This document shows positions 9,311 through 18,153 of a stretch of DNA of 64,000 nt, piece by piece; the first letter of the stretch is position 1; the number at the start of each line of letters is the position of its first letter. Below the pieces are notes generated by a model that ran no database searches, was not told the DNA's origin, and saw only the letters and a program-made list of their open reading frames with translations. This stretch comes from Mesorhizobium sp. Z1-4 (GTDB lineage: Bacteria > Pseudomonadota > Alphaproteobacteria > Rhizobiales > Rhizobiaceae), in the NCBI RefSeq assembly GCF_004000235.1, contig NZ_RCIO01000001.1, positions 992,001-1,056,000 of the forward strand, read 5' to 3'. The translations under genes and the position numbers were made by a program.

Positions 9311-10222
9311 TCAGGCTTCGAGGGCAGCGGCGATGCGGGCAGCAAGCGCGACATTGTTCTTCACCAGAGCAATGTTCGCCTTGAGGCTGGTGCCGCCGGA
9401 AAGCTCGTTGATCCGCGCCAGCAGGAAAGGTGTCAGTTCCTTGCGGCCGATCCCCTGCTCGGTTGCCGCGGCAACGGCGTCGGCGATCATGCCATCGATA
9501 AAAGCCGGATCGAGCGCATCCGCCTCGGGAATCGGGTTGGCGATCAATATGCCGGTGCCGGTGCCAAGCTGCCCGTGAATCGCGATCGCGCGCGCCATCT
9601 CTTCGGGCGTGTCCAGCCGGTGATCGGCCTTGAGGCCGCTGGAACGCGTGTAGAAGGCCGGAAAATCATCGCTCCCGGCGGCAATGACGGGCACACGCTG
9701 CGTTTCCAGATACTCAAGCGTGAGCGGGATATCGAGGATCGACTTCACGCCAGCGCAAACGACGGTAACCGCCGTTCGGCCCAGCTCGACGAGATCGGCC
9801 GATACGTCGAACGTTTCCTGCGCGCCGCGGTGGACACCGCCGACACCGCCGGTGGCGAATATCCTGATGCCGGCAAGCGCGGCGATGCGCATCGTTGCCG
9901 ACACGGTGGTACCGGCCGAGCCGCCCCGGGTCATCACCGCCGCGAGGTCACGCCCCGATGCCTTGACGACGCCGCTTGCCGTCGCGAGGTTCTCGAGCGC
10001 GTCCGTGGAGAGACCGACCGCTATCCGGCCGTCGATGACGGCGATGGTTGCGGGCACTGCGCCGTTGGCGCGCACGATTTCCTCGACCTCGATCGCGGTC
10101 CGCACATTCGCCGGATACGGCATGCCGTGCGTGATGATGGTCGATTCCAGAGCGACGACGGGCCGCCCCTGATCGAGTGCGGACTGGACGTCGGGATGGA
10201 TGGAGAGGAATTCTGGCTTCAT
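9311..10222 (-). CDS. psuG: Pseudouridine-5'-phosphate glycosidase
   Basis: 303 residues, normal length. PsuG reversibly breaks the C-C bond of pseudouridine 5'-phosphate to give uracil and ribose 5-phosphate. Family motifs are VVALESTIITHGMPYPANV near the N-terminus, MTRGGSAGTTVSATM, IFATGGVGGVHRGA, and a C-terminal stretch with NELSGGTSLKANIALV. The start overlaps the psuK stop by 4 bp (ATGA), so kinase and glycosidase are translationally coupled. Confidence 0.95.
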   Translation of the reverse strand: MKPEFLSIHPDVQSALDQGRPVVALESTIITHGMPYPANVRTAIEVEEIVRANGAVPATIAVIDGRIAVGLSTDALENLATASGVVKASGRDLAAVMTRGGSAGTTVSATMRIAALAGIRIFATGGVGGVHRGAQETFDVSADLVELGRTAVTVVCAGVKSILDIPLTLEYLETQRVPVIAAGSDDFPAFYTRSSGLKADHRLDTPEEMARAIAIHGQLGTGTGILIANPIPEADALDPAFIDGMIADAVAAATEQGIGRKELTPFLLARINELSGGTSLKANIALVKNNVALAARIAAALEA

Positions 10223-11175
10223 GATGCAGGTCCGGGCATTGCGCGGCCGCCGCCAGCGAAAAAGCCGGGCGACAGGTCGGGCAACACGCTTTCGAGTGTT
10301 TCGGTTGTACGCGCGGCGAGCAATGCACCAGAGCGAGCAGCAAGCGCAAGCCCGTCACCGGCAAACAGGCGCGAAAGGGTCCCCGCGACGAAGGCATCGC
10401 CAGCGCCGGTGATGTCGACGGGGCTGGCCTCGACCGCCTGATGCCAGCTGACGGCACCGTTCTCCAGGATCGCGTATCCGTTGCCGCCATCGGTGACCAC
10501 GGCGGCGGCAAAACCGCAGTCGCGCAGCGCCTCCGCAGCACTTCGCGGATCGGCGGCGATATCGCGCCCGATGAGGGTGTTGGCTTCATCGCGGTTGGTG
10601 AACAACAGGCCGACCGCAGACCCAAGGCCATTCAGCCTCACCGCCTTGGGACCGGAAACCGTGTTGACGGCAAAACGTGCTCCCGCGCCTTCGCAGCGCC
10701 GCGCAAGCGCCTGCAGGACACCGGTCTGCAGATTGCAGTCGGCGAGTATCCAATTCGCCTGCGCGACCCGCGGCCAGACCGCGTCCAGATGCGCCTCGGA
10801 GTAGAGATCGAAGATCGCCATGTCGGCAATGCCGAGTGCAAGTTCGTGATCGGTTTCGAGCACCGCGACATATTCGGCCGTCGGACGCTCGCTGCTGCGC
10901 ACGACGCCCCCAACATCGGCCCCGAGCCCGCGCAGCCGCTCCACCAGCGCCTCACCCGCCGCATCGGCGCCGACGATGGAATGAAACGCGGTCGGCACGC
11001 CGAGCCGGACCAGATTTTCCGCGATGTTGCGCGCCACGCCGCCATGGCTGCTGCTGGAATCGACCGGGTTGGACGTACCCGGCACCAGGCGTGCCCGCGC
11101 CTGGTACTTACGGTCGAATACCGCACCGCCGAATATTGCTACGCCGGCCCCGGCGCGATCGGAAGAATCGTTCAT
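10219..11175 (-). CDS. psuK: Pseudouridine kinase (PfkB family)
   Basis: 318 residues from ATG 11175; an ATG 33 bp upstream would add a poor RPRAGFYRPA extension. It is a PfkB/ribokinase-fold enzyme: an N-terminal GG motif (AIFGGAVFD, then SSHGGVARNIAENLVRLG) and the C-terminal signature DITGAGDAFVAGTL with catalytic Asp and anion-hole GAGD. It phosphorylates pseudouridine to the 5'-phosphate, the substrate of PsuG directly downstream. This pair ends the left chromosomal flank; mobile DNA probably begins upstream of its start. Confidence 0.92.
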   Translation of the reverse strand: MNDSSDRAGAGVAIFGGAVFDRKYQARARLVPGTSNPVDSSSSHGGVARNIAENLVRLGVPTAFHSIVGADAAGEALVERLRGLGADVGGVVRSSERPTAEYVAVLETDHELALGIADMAIFDLYSEAHLDAVWPRVAQANWILADCNLQTGVLQALARRCEGAGARFAVNTVSGPKAVRLNGLGSAVGLLFTNRDEANTLIGRDIAADPRSAAEALRDCGFAAAVVTDGGNGYAILENGAVSWHQAVEASPVDITGAGDAFVAGTLSRLFAGDGLALAARSGALLAARTTETLESVLPDLSPGFFAGGGRAMPGPAS

Positions 11176-11580
11176 CGCCGGACGATAGAAGCCCGCCCGC
11201 GGCCGCACAATCGGCCCGCATCACATGGTCGCAGGCTACAGGGCGGCAGCGTCCTACCGGGTGCACCTGCAACGCGAATTGTCCCGGCAAACGAGCAGAC
11301 CGGCCGCCGCCGCTTCGAGACGCATCGTTGCATGTCGGGCTTTGGAGAAATGGCGCGCCGTACCGGGCGAAGATGATAACTATGTCTACGCTATAGCCCT
11401 CCTTTAGATTGGTTCGAATCCCGCGCTTCGCCGCTGTGTCTCGACGGTGACCATCACAGCGCAGAGGAACGCACTTTGTGGGCACGTCCGGCTACCCGCC
11501 CCGATACGCTGCCTTTCTCAAACCGTCATCACCCAGGTTCCGCCGTAGCTCTCTAGCCCACAGCGCCTGTGACAACCTCG
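11176..11580. other. Gene-free stretch, probable left border of the mobile region
   Basis: 405 bp between psuK and gajB with no convincing gene. GGTTCGAATCCCGC at about 11412 looks like a T-loop, but its arms do not pair. CCTGTGAC at about 11570 also occurs in tRNA-Arg at 55404, too short to prove an attachment site. The base composition falls from GC-rich chromosome to the more AT-rich defense block across this stretch. Confidence 0.4.
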
Positions 11581-13353
11581 TTAGTTCGTACGTGCGACGC
11601 CACACTCCGCTATGAAACGTGATGGCCGGTCTCTGTAGTCCATTTGGTGAGAGGCAATAAGCAGCAGCTTCTTAGCCCGCGAGATTCCGACGTACATCAG
11701 GCGCCGCGCCTCATCGAATTCGCTCTGCGTCCTGGCGCTGAAATGCGGGACGCTTCCTTCATTCATGCAAACTAAGGCTGCCGCGTCAAACTCACGCCCC
11801 TTGGAATTGTGCAAGGAGATGAGTTTTATGGCTCGATCCGGATTAGCGAATAAACCCAGATCGGCAATCTCAAGGTTTGCGACATCGACATTGCGTCTAA
11901 CCATGTCTGCTTCCATCTCATTTACCGACTGACGCAACAGCCACTTGTCGGCCTCCGGCAGCCAGCCATCGCGCGCGAGAATCTCGGCGCTCTCGGCCGA
12001 GCAAGCCCTTAACCACGCAAGCCCGCCAGGCTTCCAGTCTGCAATCTTCTTGGCTTCATAGACCAGCGACAGCGCCGTCCGCCGTCCCTCGTACGAGAAG
12101 ACATCGAAACGCGTGATCCCGAGCACCTCTTGCAAGATGCCGAAGATCGCCTTCTCCACGCCAGGTAGACCGAGAAGGTGTTCCTGCTCGACACAAGCAC
12201 CAAGTTGTTCAGCCATGGCTGCAAATGTTCGCTTGCGCTGATACGGCCGCGCACCTGGTCCAAAGACCGGCACGCCAAGGGCGCGGAGGTGTCGCGCGAT
12301 AGGGACAAGGTGCGTCCACCAGGGCGCAAGAATTGCGCATTTGCCAAGCGGAATATTTTGGGCCTCAACCCAGGGCAGAAAATAGTCGGTGATGGCGACT
12401 TTGGGATCGTTCACATGCACGTAGATCGGCGCTTCGGTGAATGCCGCTGCCTTACCAACGCTCGTCATCCTTGGCGTTCGCGCGATCAACGTCTCGGCAA
12501 CATCGACGATCCTCGGACCTGAGCGGAAATTCCCCGAGAGGGCGTAGTCGAGCGAGGCTTCGATGTGAGTGGCGAAATCCTGCGCCAATGCAGGCCTAGC
12601 CCCCGCAAAGCCATAGATCGATTGATTTTCATCTCCCACAAGAAAGAAACCGCTCTGCTTGTGCGTGAAGATCGCCTTAAAAATCTCGATCTGTACGGCC
12701 GTTGTGTCCTGGAATTCGTCGACCAGAAACCACTTGAACTTGGATGCCACGCCGGTCGCGACGAACGGGTGTTGCTGAAGAATCTGATAAGAGTAGTAAA
12801 GGATCATCGAGAAATCGATGAAGCCTCCCGCTAGCATGAACTGCCAGAGCCGCTTGGCAAGTGGGGCCGTTACGATGCCACGCTCAATGCCCGGACCGTA
12901 CGGCTCACCATCCAATCCCATGGATATTGAGGCATAGTCGTCGAACGTGGTGCGGCCGATGGTGCGCCCGATTTCATCTTCGACGGCTGTCACCAACCGC
13001 TCGAAGTCAGGCGACTCGCGCGTTAGTATCCTGAACCTTGCCGGAACATCCTTCGCCAGCCACCGATATGGCCGCAAGATATATTGAAGACAGAATGAGT
13101 GAATCGTGCTGACTTCGGTGCAATCGATAATCGAGCGGCTCCCCATTTGCTTGAGGCGGGCCTCGATCTCATCGACGGCGGCATTTGTGTAAGTGATGCA
13201 AGCGATAGAACGTGGCGAGCCCACTTGCCCTTCCGCAAGCAGCAGAAGCTTGGCAGTGATCACGCGGGTCTTTCCGCTACCAGGGCAAGCGGAAAGATAG
13301 ATGTTTCCGTCTTCGATAACGGGGGCGCGCTGCTCCGCGGTGAGGCTGATCAT
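11581..13353 (-). CDS. gajB: Gabija helicase-like protein GajB
   Basis: 590 residues of a UvrD/PcrA-type SF1 helicase. Start ATG 13353 overlaps the gajA stop (ATGA); a start 51 bp upstream would run deeper into gajA. Motifs in order: Q-motif LTAEQ, Walker A ACPGSGKT (22-29), motif Ia ITYTNAAV, Walker B FLVDEFQD (209-216), GDENQSIYGFAGA, and C-terminal LHNSKGREFD and YVGISRAKKLLL. In Gabija, GajB senses DNA ends made by the GajA nuclease and depletes nucleotides on phage infection. Pairing with a directly coupled OLD-family nuclease is the defining Gabija layout. AT content is higher than in the chromosomal flanks, consistent with transfer. Confidence 0.9.
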   Translation of the reverse strand: MISLTAEQRAPVIEDGNIYLSACPGSGKTRVITAKLLLLAEGQVGSPRSIACITYTNAAVDEIEARLKQMGSRSIIDCTEVSTIHSFCLQYILRPYRWLAKDVPARFRILTRESPDFERLVTAVEDEIGRTIGRTTFDDYASISMGLDGEPYGPGIERGIVTAPLAKRLWQFMLAGGFIDFSMILYYSYQILQQHPFVATGVASKFKWFLVDEFQDTTAVQIEIFKAIFTHKQSGFFLVGDENQSIYGFAGARPALAQDFATHIEASLDYALSGNFRSGPRIVDVAETLIARTPRMTSVGKAAAFTEAPIYVHVNDPKVAITDYFLPWVEAQNIPLGKCAILAPWWTHLVPIARHLRALGVPVFGPGARPYQRKRTFAAMAEQLGACVEQEHLLGLPGVEKAIFGILQEVLGITRFDVFSYEGRRTALSLVYEAKKIADWKPGGLAWLRACSAESAEILARDGWLPEADKWLLRQSVNEMEADMVRRNVDVANLEIADLGLFANPDRAIKLISLHNSKGREFDAAALVCMNEGSVPHFSARTQSEFDEARRLMYVGISRAKKLLLIASHQMDYRDRPSRFIAECGVARTN

Positions 13354-15158
13354 TGGCTTAGCCAATCGATCGCTTGGTCGATGTAGTCTGGCAGACCATT
13401 GCATTTGTCGGCATGCCGGGCGGCGACTTGCGCAAATCGAGCCTTCCCGAAACGCTTTGCGGCGGCAAGGACTATACCGCCAGCGTCCGCCAATATTTGA
13501 TCAGTGTCTGCATCGCCAAAAATGTCATTAGAGAGCTCGGCATAAGCTTCCTCTAGCGATTTCACAGTGCGCGTTGCCCCGAGGTCTTTGAGAGCTGCGA
13601 TGAACATCGGCAAGGTATCTTCCGATACGAGCTCGCGCTCGAAGGTCGTCGCGCCTGCGAACACCTCAACGTATAGCCCTCTAAGCGCAGCGAGATCCGC
13701 TGCATCTTCATCGATGTCGAAGCTGTCGTCGGCATCCGAAGGGGCAAGATCGGCATCAGCTACGATGGCGCAGCGCTTTTCGAGAGAGCCTGCGCGGAAG
13801 AGCTTCGCATAGACGCCAAAATGAACGCCGTAGATAGCGATCACTGAGATGCCGGAACGCTCGAGCGAGATACCCTTCACCGCTTCCACCATCGCGGGAA
13901 TAAGGAAGATTTCTGCGGGGCCCTCTACCAGCATGACACGGCGTGCAAATAGAAGATTGCTCTTGGTTGCATCGAGGTAGCGCTCAAGATCGGCGATGTC
14001 GTCTTTCGAAAGCGCATCGTTTTTGGCGAGCGCAGCAGCAGCCACTTTGGAGTCGTCCCTGCGTGTAAGCGAAACGAACGTCTTGAAAGGCGCTTGTGAG
14101 GTCACTTGCGGACTGTGCGTCGTGAGGATCACTTGGATACCGAACTGACGCAGGGCGATGAGCAGCGCGATTTGAAGTTGAGGATGCAGGTGTGCTTCGG
14201 GCTCTTCGATGAGGAGCAACTGCCCAGCGGAAGAAGCACGTGCGATGCGCTTTTGAAGATATTCAACGAGAATCGCGATGTACAAAATGTTGTTCATGCC
14301 GAGCCCGTTGCGAGCGGGCTCGAATTTCATCAACGTCGCATCGGACAGAAGCACTTTGAGATTGCGGATAATCGACTGAAATGTGGCCGAGGCCAGCCCC
14401 AATCCGACATCCATTTCGAAGGCGGGACCGGACACCGTCTTGAAGGATTTATCGACGGCCTCCGCAACATCGGAAATCGTTTTCGCGGCCTCGATCTGCT
14501 TGTTCGCATCATCGAGTATCTTGATGAGCGCCTGCTGCTCAGCAGGAGGAACATCGAAGGCTTCGATCAACCGCACGAGCGGGGAAACGCGAGCATTTCG
14601 AAGATCGGCTTCAACATCGCGCAGCGCCGCAAGCGACACCACGAGGTAGGATTGAAGGTCGGCAAACCTGACCGGTTCACCTACATCCTCGTCGTTCCAC
14701 TCGATTGTCGCCAGGTCCAACGCGGGATCACCGCCCCCCCGTAGGTCCCAGGAATAATCCTCAACCGTGAGATCGCCGGGCTTGAGCTCCTCGTTATTCA
14801 GTCGTTCTCGAATGCTCGGCTTAGGACGGAATCGATAGAAGATACGCGCTTTATCAGGCCCTATCTTCCATGTGCTGACGAGCGCTTCTTCGTTGACCTT
14901 GCCCTGAAAGTCCGTGAGCTCGACCCCAATAAGCACCTGGCTCGGGCGCGATACGTCAACTGACGTATGAATATCCTCTCGTATCAGCGCCCGGTAGCTG
15001 GACGGCAGAGACACATCGAGGCAAATTTGTATCGCTCTGAGCAGGGCGCTCTTGCCGGTGTTGTTTTCCCCAATAACACAACACAGGTCCTCACAGACAC
15101 TTACATCAACATTCTCAAGCGCGCGATAGTTGCGCACGACCACCCTAGAAATCTGCAT
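13350..15158 (-). CDS. gajA: Gabija OLD-family ATPase nuclease GajA
   Basis: 602 residues. An ABC-type ATPase comes first: Walker A GENNTGKS (30-37), a signature-like NGLGMNNILYIA (284-295), Walker B LLLIEEPEAHLHPQ (314-327) and switch TTHSPQ (346-351). A TOPRIM nuclease domain follows, with the metal-binding Glu412 in LVEGPAE and the VADAD motif (Asp468 and Asp470). This OLD architecture with a coupled UvrD-like partner is GajA, a sequence-specific DNA nickase repressed by normal nucleotide levels and released when phage replication consumes them. GGGGGG lies just before ATG 15158. It is encoded next to a dGTPase that also acts on nucleotide pools. Confidence 0.9.
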   Translation of the reverse strand: MQISRVVVRNYRALENVDVSVCEDLCCVIGENNTGKSALLRAIQICLDVSLPSSYRALIREDIHTSVDVSRPSQVLIGVELTDFQGKVNEEALVSTWKIGPDKARIFYRFRPKPSIRERLNNEELKPGDLTVEDYSWDLRGGGDPALDLATIEWNDEDVGEPVRFADLQSYLVVSLAALRDVEADLRNARVSPLVRLIEAFDVPPAEQQALIKILDDANKQIEAAKTISDVAEAVDKSFKTVSGPAFEMDVGLGLASATFQSIIRNLKVLLSDATLMKFEPARNGLGMNNILYIAILVEYLQKRIARASSAGQLLLIEEPEAHLHPQLQIALLIALRQFGIQVILTTHSPQVTSQAPFKTFVSLTRRDDSKVAAAALAKNDALSKDDIADLERYLDATKSNLLFARRVMLVEGPAEIFLIPAMVEAVKGISLERSGISVIAIYGVHFGVYAKLFRAGSLEKRCAIVADADLAPSDADDSFDIDEDAADLAALRGLYVEVFAGATTFERELVSEDTLPMFIAALKDLGATRTVKSLEEAYAELSNDIFGDADTDQILADAGGIVLAAAKRFGKARFAQVAARHADKCNGLPDYIDQAIDWLSQ

Positions 15159-15316
15159 TTTCTGCCCCCCAACCCCAGAGTAATAAACAAATGACGCTCG
15201 CCAAAAATCCTCTCTCCGCCGCTAGAATAGCGGTAATCATATCGCGTTGCGAAAGATCGGAGCACAATGGAGCATTTTGCTCCATAGGCGCGTGGCGAGG
15301 CGCTATCTGAACTCGC
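15159..15316 (-). promoter_or_regulatory. Gap with hairpin between dGTPase and gajA
   Basis: 158 bp, AT-rich. ATGGAGCA-TTT-TGCTCCAT (15267-15285) is a perfect 8-bp stem that could end dGTPase mRNA, though no T-run follows on the minus strand. The rest must hold the gajA promoter if Gabija is transcribed separately; no clear -35/-10 pair could be fixed. Confidence 0.45.
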
Positions 15317-16657
15317 TTATATTTTATCGAATACGGACCCCATGCGCGGGCTGAATAGACGATCATATGTTTTTAGGAGGAAGCCGTCTGTCATTCCGGC
15401 GACGTAGTCGCAGATCGACCGGAGGTCGTTTCCGGTCGCCTTATAAGCCGCAAAGGCATCCGCAGGGAGCATCGCTTCGGGATCGCAAGCGAGCGCTTCG
15501 AAAACGGACACCACCATCTTTTGCCCCTTGACCTCAAGGTGCTGCACTTCTGCGCTCTTGATCACTTTCGTCACGATTAGATCTTGAAGAGCGTCGAGAA
15601 ATTCTCGCTCGCCCCCGGCTAGCACCGCATTATAGCGGATGAGCGGCTCGAAGAAATCCACGTTCTGTATGATCCCTACGCCGGTGATGAAGTGATGCAC
15701 CAGCCTGCCGATGTAGTGTTTGCGCTCTTTGCCGCTGCCGAATAGCGACGACACGATCGAATCGTAGAGACTGTTGTGGTTTCCATCGGGTTTTCGCCGC
15801 TTTAGCATCTCGATAAACGAGGCGCACTTCTCCTCAGGCACCGAGGAACGGAAATCGCGCTCCGTTATCAGACCCATAGCGATTGCATCTTCCAGATCGT
15901 GAACGCCGTAAGCGATGTCGTCCGCGACATCCATGATGCTGCAATCGAAAGACTTGAACATCGTCTTCGAGTGCTTCTTCTCGACGGGGTTTACAGAAAT
16001 GAACTGCTTTCGTTCGGCCGGATCGAGCGGGCTGAGTATCCAGTCGACCACATCGCGCTCGCTGTTCAGATAGCATTTGGGCGGCTTCGACGATTTTCGC
16101 TCAATCAATCTGATCGACTGAGGCTCCTTGGCCATCGTCGGCACGAGAAGCGGATTCGCTGCCTCATCGTAGCTCGCAGGGTACTTAAGCACACCCAGAA
16201 GGGTGCGACGTGTAACGTCCGTCCCATGCGACTTCGAAAAATTCTCCAGACGAGCAAGAATTCGAAGCGTGTGCCCGTTTCCTTCGAATCCGCCATGACC
16301 CCGCATGCAATAATTGAGTGCGACTTCGCCGCCATGGCCGAATGGCGGGTGACCTAGATCGTGCGCGAACCCAACCGCCTGAATAAGACTTGTAGACGGC
16401 AAATGAGGATGGACGGGATGATCCGTATGCGCCGAAAGTTGACGAACGATACTGTTCGCAATCTGCGCTACCTCTAACGAATGCGTCAGGCGCGTTCGGT
16501 AGAAGTCGCTATCGCCGAGATTGAGGACTTGCGTCTTCCCCTGCAAGCGTCGGAAAGAACCGGAATGCACAATGCGGGCGTAATCCACATCGTAAGGCGT
16601 TCGTTGATCCTCTGGCTGCTGTACCCAATCGCTCCGACGCTTTTCCCAAACAGACAT
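15317..16657 (-). CDS. dgt: dGTPase, HD-domain triphosphohydrolase
   Basis: 446 residues from ATG 16657, preceded by GGAGGGGG; an ATG 15 bp upstream lies within that ribosome site. Dgt enzymes cut dGTP to deoxyguanosine and triphosphate. The HD metal site is visible: His59 in RLTHSLEVAQ, His99-Asp100 in FAHDLGHPPFGHGGE, and a later Asp in DVADDIAYGVHDLED. RGHGGFEGNGHTLRIL also matches. Chromosomal dgt genes do housekeeping, but this one lies in a same-strand defense block next to Gabija. dGTPases are known phage-defense proteins that starve phage of dNTPs, so a defense role is the best inference. Confidence 0.9.
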   Translation of the reverse strand: MSVWEKRRSDWVQQPEDQRTPYDVDYARIVHSGSFRRLQGKTQVLNLGDSDFYRTRLTHSLEVAQIANSIVRQLSAHTDHPVHPHLPSTSLIQAVGFAHDLGHPPFGHGGEVALNYCMRGHGGFEGNGHTLRILARLENFSKSHGTDVTRRTLLGVLKYPASYDEAANPLLVPTMAKEPQSIRLIERKSSKPPKCYLNSERDVVDWILSPLDPAERKQFISVNPVEKKHSKTMFKSFDCSIMDVADDIAYGVHDLEDAIAMGLITERDFRSSVPEEKCASFIEMLKRRKPDGNHNSLYDSIVSSLFGSGKERKHYIGRLVHHFITGVGIIQNVDFFEPLIRYNAVLAGGEREFLDALQDLIVTKVIKSAEVQHLEVKGQKMVVSVFEALACDPEAMLPADAFAAYKATGNDLRSICDYVAGMTDGFLLKTYDRLFSPRMGSVFDKI

Positions 16658-16677
16658 GCCCCCTCCACACATATCGT

Positions 16678-17028
16678 CTATCGGTACTCCCTAATTGCTT
16701 TTCTATCGAGTTCATCTGCCGGTACCAAGCAGTAGTGTCGCTCCTCCACGCCCTTCACTTGCCCGTCGTCGAGCGTCAGCTCGAAAAGGGCAATGACTCC
16801 CTCGTTCATAAACTGCGCAGCGACAGGGCGGCAGCGCATGTCTGGGAACTTCTCAGCGCCGAAAGCAATATCCTGGCCTGTTTGCACAGCGCCGATCTGG
16901 TCTTTTCCGTCTTTGGCTTGAACGGGAATGACATAGTGGCAGCCATACTTGTCGAGCCCGATATAGAGATCATCGATCTCGATCTGACCGACTCCCTTCA
17001 CGATCGTGCGGAGATGTCGACTACTCAT
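16678..17028 (-). CDS. Small Mrr-like PD-(D/E)xK nuclease, candidate
   Basis: 116 residues from ATG 17028, preceded by GAGGGGGT and overlapping the stop of the 353-residue gene by 8 bp. The N-terminal half reads like a PD-(D/E)xK core: acidic GQIEIDDLYIGLD (about 14-26), then a strand with VIPVQAKDGKDQIG, where Q37-x-K39 would be the QxK form seen in Mrr-type enzymes, and a following helix with VQTGQDI. The C-terminal half, with YCLVPADELDR, is not recognised. I infer a nuclease subunit working with the 353-residue protein. The assignment rests on one short motif and needs a profile search. Confidence 0.55.
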   Translation of the reverse strand: MSSRHLRTIVKGVGQIEIDDLYIGLDKYGCHYVIPVQAKDGKDQIGAVQTGQDIAFGAEKFPDMRCRPVAAQFMNEGVIALFELTLDDGQVKGVEERHYCLVPADELDRKAIREYR

Positions 17029-18082
17029 CGCTACCCCCTCTGCCCGCGAAAAGGTCGCCCTGGTCTGTGTCGATTTCGCTAAATGCACCCAAAACCGCAG
17101 ACAGAGCATTATCGTCTAGCGGCTCCGATAAGGCATCGCTATTGAACTCCAGAACGCGCAAAACCCTGATATTTTTGGGTGAGTTGACTTTTCCCTGAAA
17201 TGCCCACTGCACCTTGATCGTGTCCATGATGTGGATGTTGAGGCGTTCGGCTTTTACCAATCCCCAGAACTGCTCATCTTCAATCCGGAAAAGCCGCTCG
17301 CGGCCCTTGGCGTCCTTCGCCTTCCAAGCACGCTGACGATCTTCCCTTTCCCAATTCGGGGACGTGACCTTGAGGTCAACAATGGCCGTTTGCCACGGCT
17401 CGTCGTTCTCGTCTTTCAGCGGCGGGAGAACAACCTGTAGGCGTGCAAAGTCGCTTCGGTCGATCGGGAAAACAGGCTCGTCCTCGAACCCAACTGCACG
17501 GATATCAGGTGTGGCGGCGCAAGCTTCGTAAAACTCGTTCCGTGCGGCGAATCCATCGCGGAAGCGCGTCGTGGTTATCCCGACCGATTCCAGTTCGGCG
17601 ACATCTGTTTGAAGAAAGGATTTTGTTGTTCCGACAAGGAATTCAGCGGCGGCAAGGCATTTCGCTTCGTCGTCTTCTGGCTCTTCGTCCGCTTCCTCGA
17701 TGGCTTCGTCATCCTCATCAGAAACGATCTGTTCCCTGATCGCCGAACCGGCCTGCTCGGCCCAATGTGCCGGCTCCTGCAATGTCAGACCACGGATGAA
17801 AGCCTGACCGATGTCGCTTTCTGTAAACGTCCAAACGGCAAGCCATCCGCCGAACAAATAGACGCCGATCTTGCTTTTAAAGGAGCCTTCCTGCGGCGGA
17901 AGCACCAGAATTTCGTATTTCAGCTTTCCATCAAACAACTCTCTGTTCAAAGAGGCGATGATGGCTTCCGTCTGTTCGGCGGTGCGCACAAACGTATTGA
18001 GGGGTATGGCATGGGCCGGTAAATCAAAATGGATCGGCAGGATGGCAAGCACGCCATCCCTTCTTGATTTCGATTGTACCAT
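17021..18082 (-). CDS. Unrecognised protein paired with the small nuclease
   Basis: 353 residues, not recognised. GGGAGGGGCGCGGGG precedes ATG 18082. The N-terminal third (to about 110) looks globular, with PIHFDLPAHAIPLNTFVRTA and VYLFGGWLAVWTF. A very acidic linker (about 123-142, SDEDDEAIEEADEEPEDDEA) follows, then a C-terminal part with alternating strands and charged helices (TAIVDLKVTSPNWERED; LNIHIMDTIKVQWAFQGKV). No signal peptide, membrane segment or catalytic motif is evident. The 8-bp overlap with the nuclease-like gene and its place between an R-M enzyme and a dGTPase suggest a two-gene defense unit, perhaps with this protein as the recognition part. Confidence 0.5.
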   Translation of the reverse strand: MVQSKSRRDGVLAILPIHFDLPAHAIPLNTFVRTAEQTEAIIASLNRELFDGKLKYEILVLPPQEGSFKSKIGVYLFGGWLAVWTFTESDIGQAFIRGLTLQEPAHWAEQAGSAIREQIVSDEDDEAIEEADEEPEDDEAKCLAAAEFLVGTTKSFLQTDVAELESVGITTTRFRDGFAARNEFYEACAATPDIRAVGFEDEPVFPIDRSDFARLQVVLPPLKDENDEPWQTAIVDLKVTSPNWEREDRQRAWKAKDAKGRERLFRIEDEQFWGLVKAERLNIHIMDTIKVQWAFQGKVNSPKNIRVLRVLEFNSDALSEPLDDNALSAVLGAFSEIDTDQGDLFAGRGGSDE

Positions 18083-18153
18083 CCCCGCGCCCCTCCCGAC
18101 GCAGCCAGTTGCGGCTGCTTACATTTGAATTGATCCCAACATGACAAAGATAC

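Noticed and set aside
11405..11435. tRNA-like GGTTCGAATCCCGC in the gap before gajB
   Set aside because: The flanking bases do not form a T-stem and no acceptor or anticodon arm can be found; orientation is also opposite to that expected for an attL copy of tRNA-Arg.
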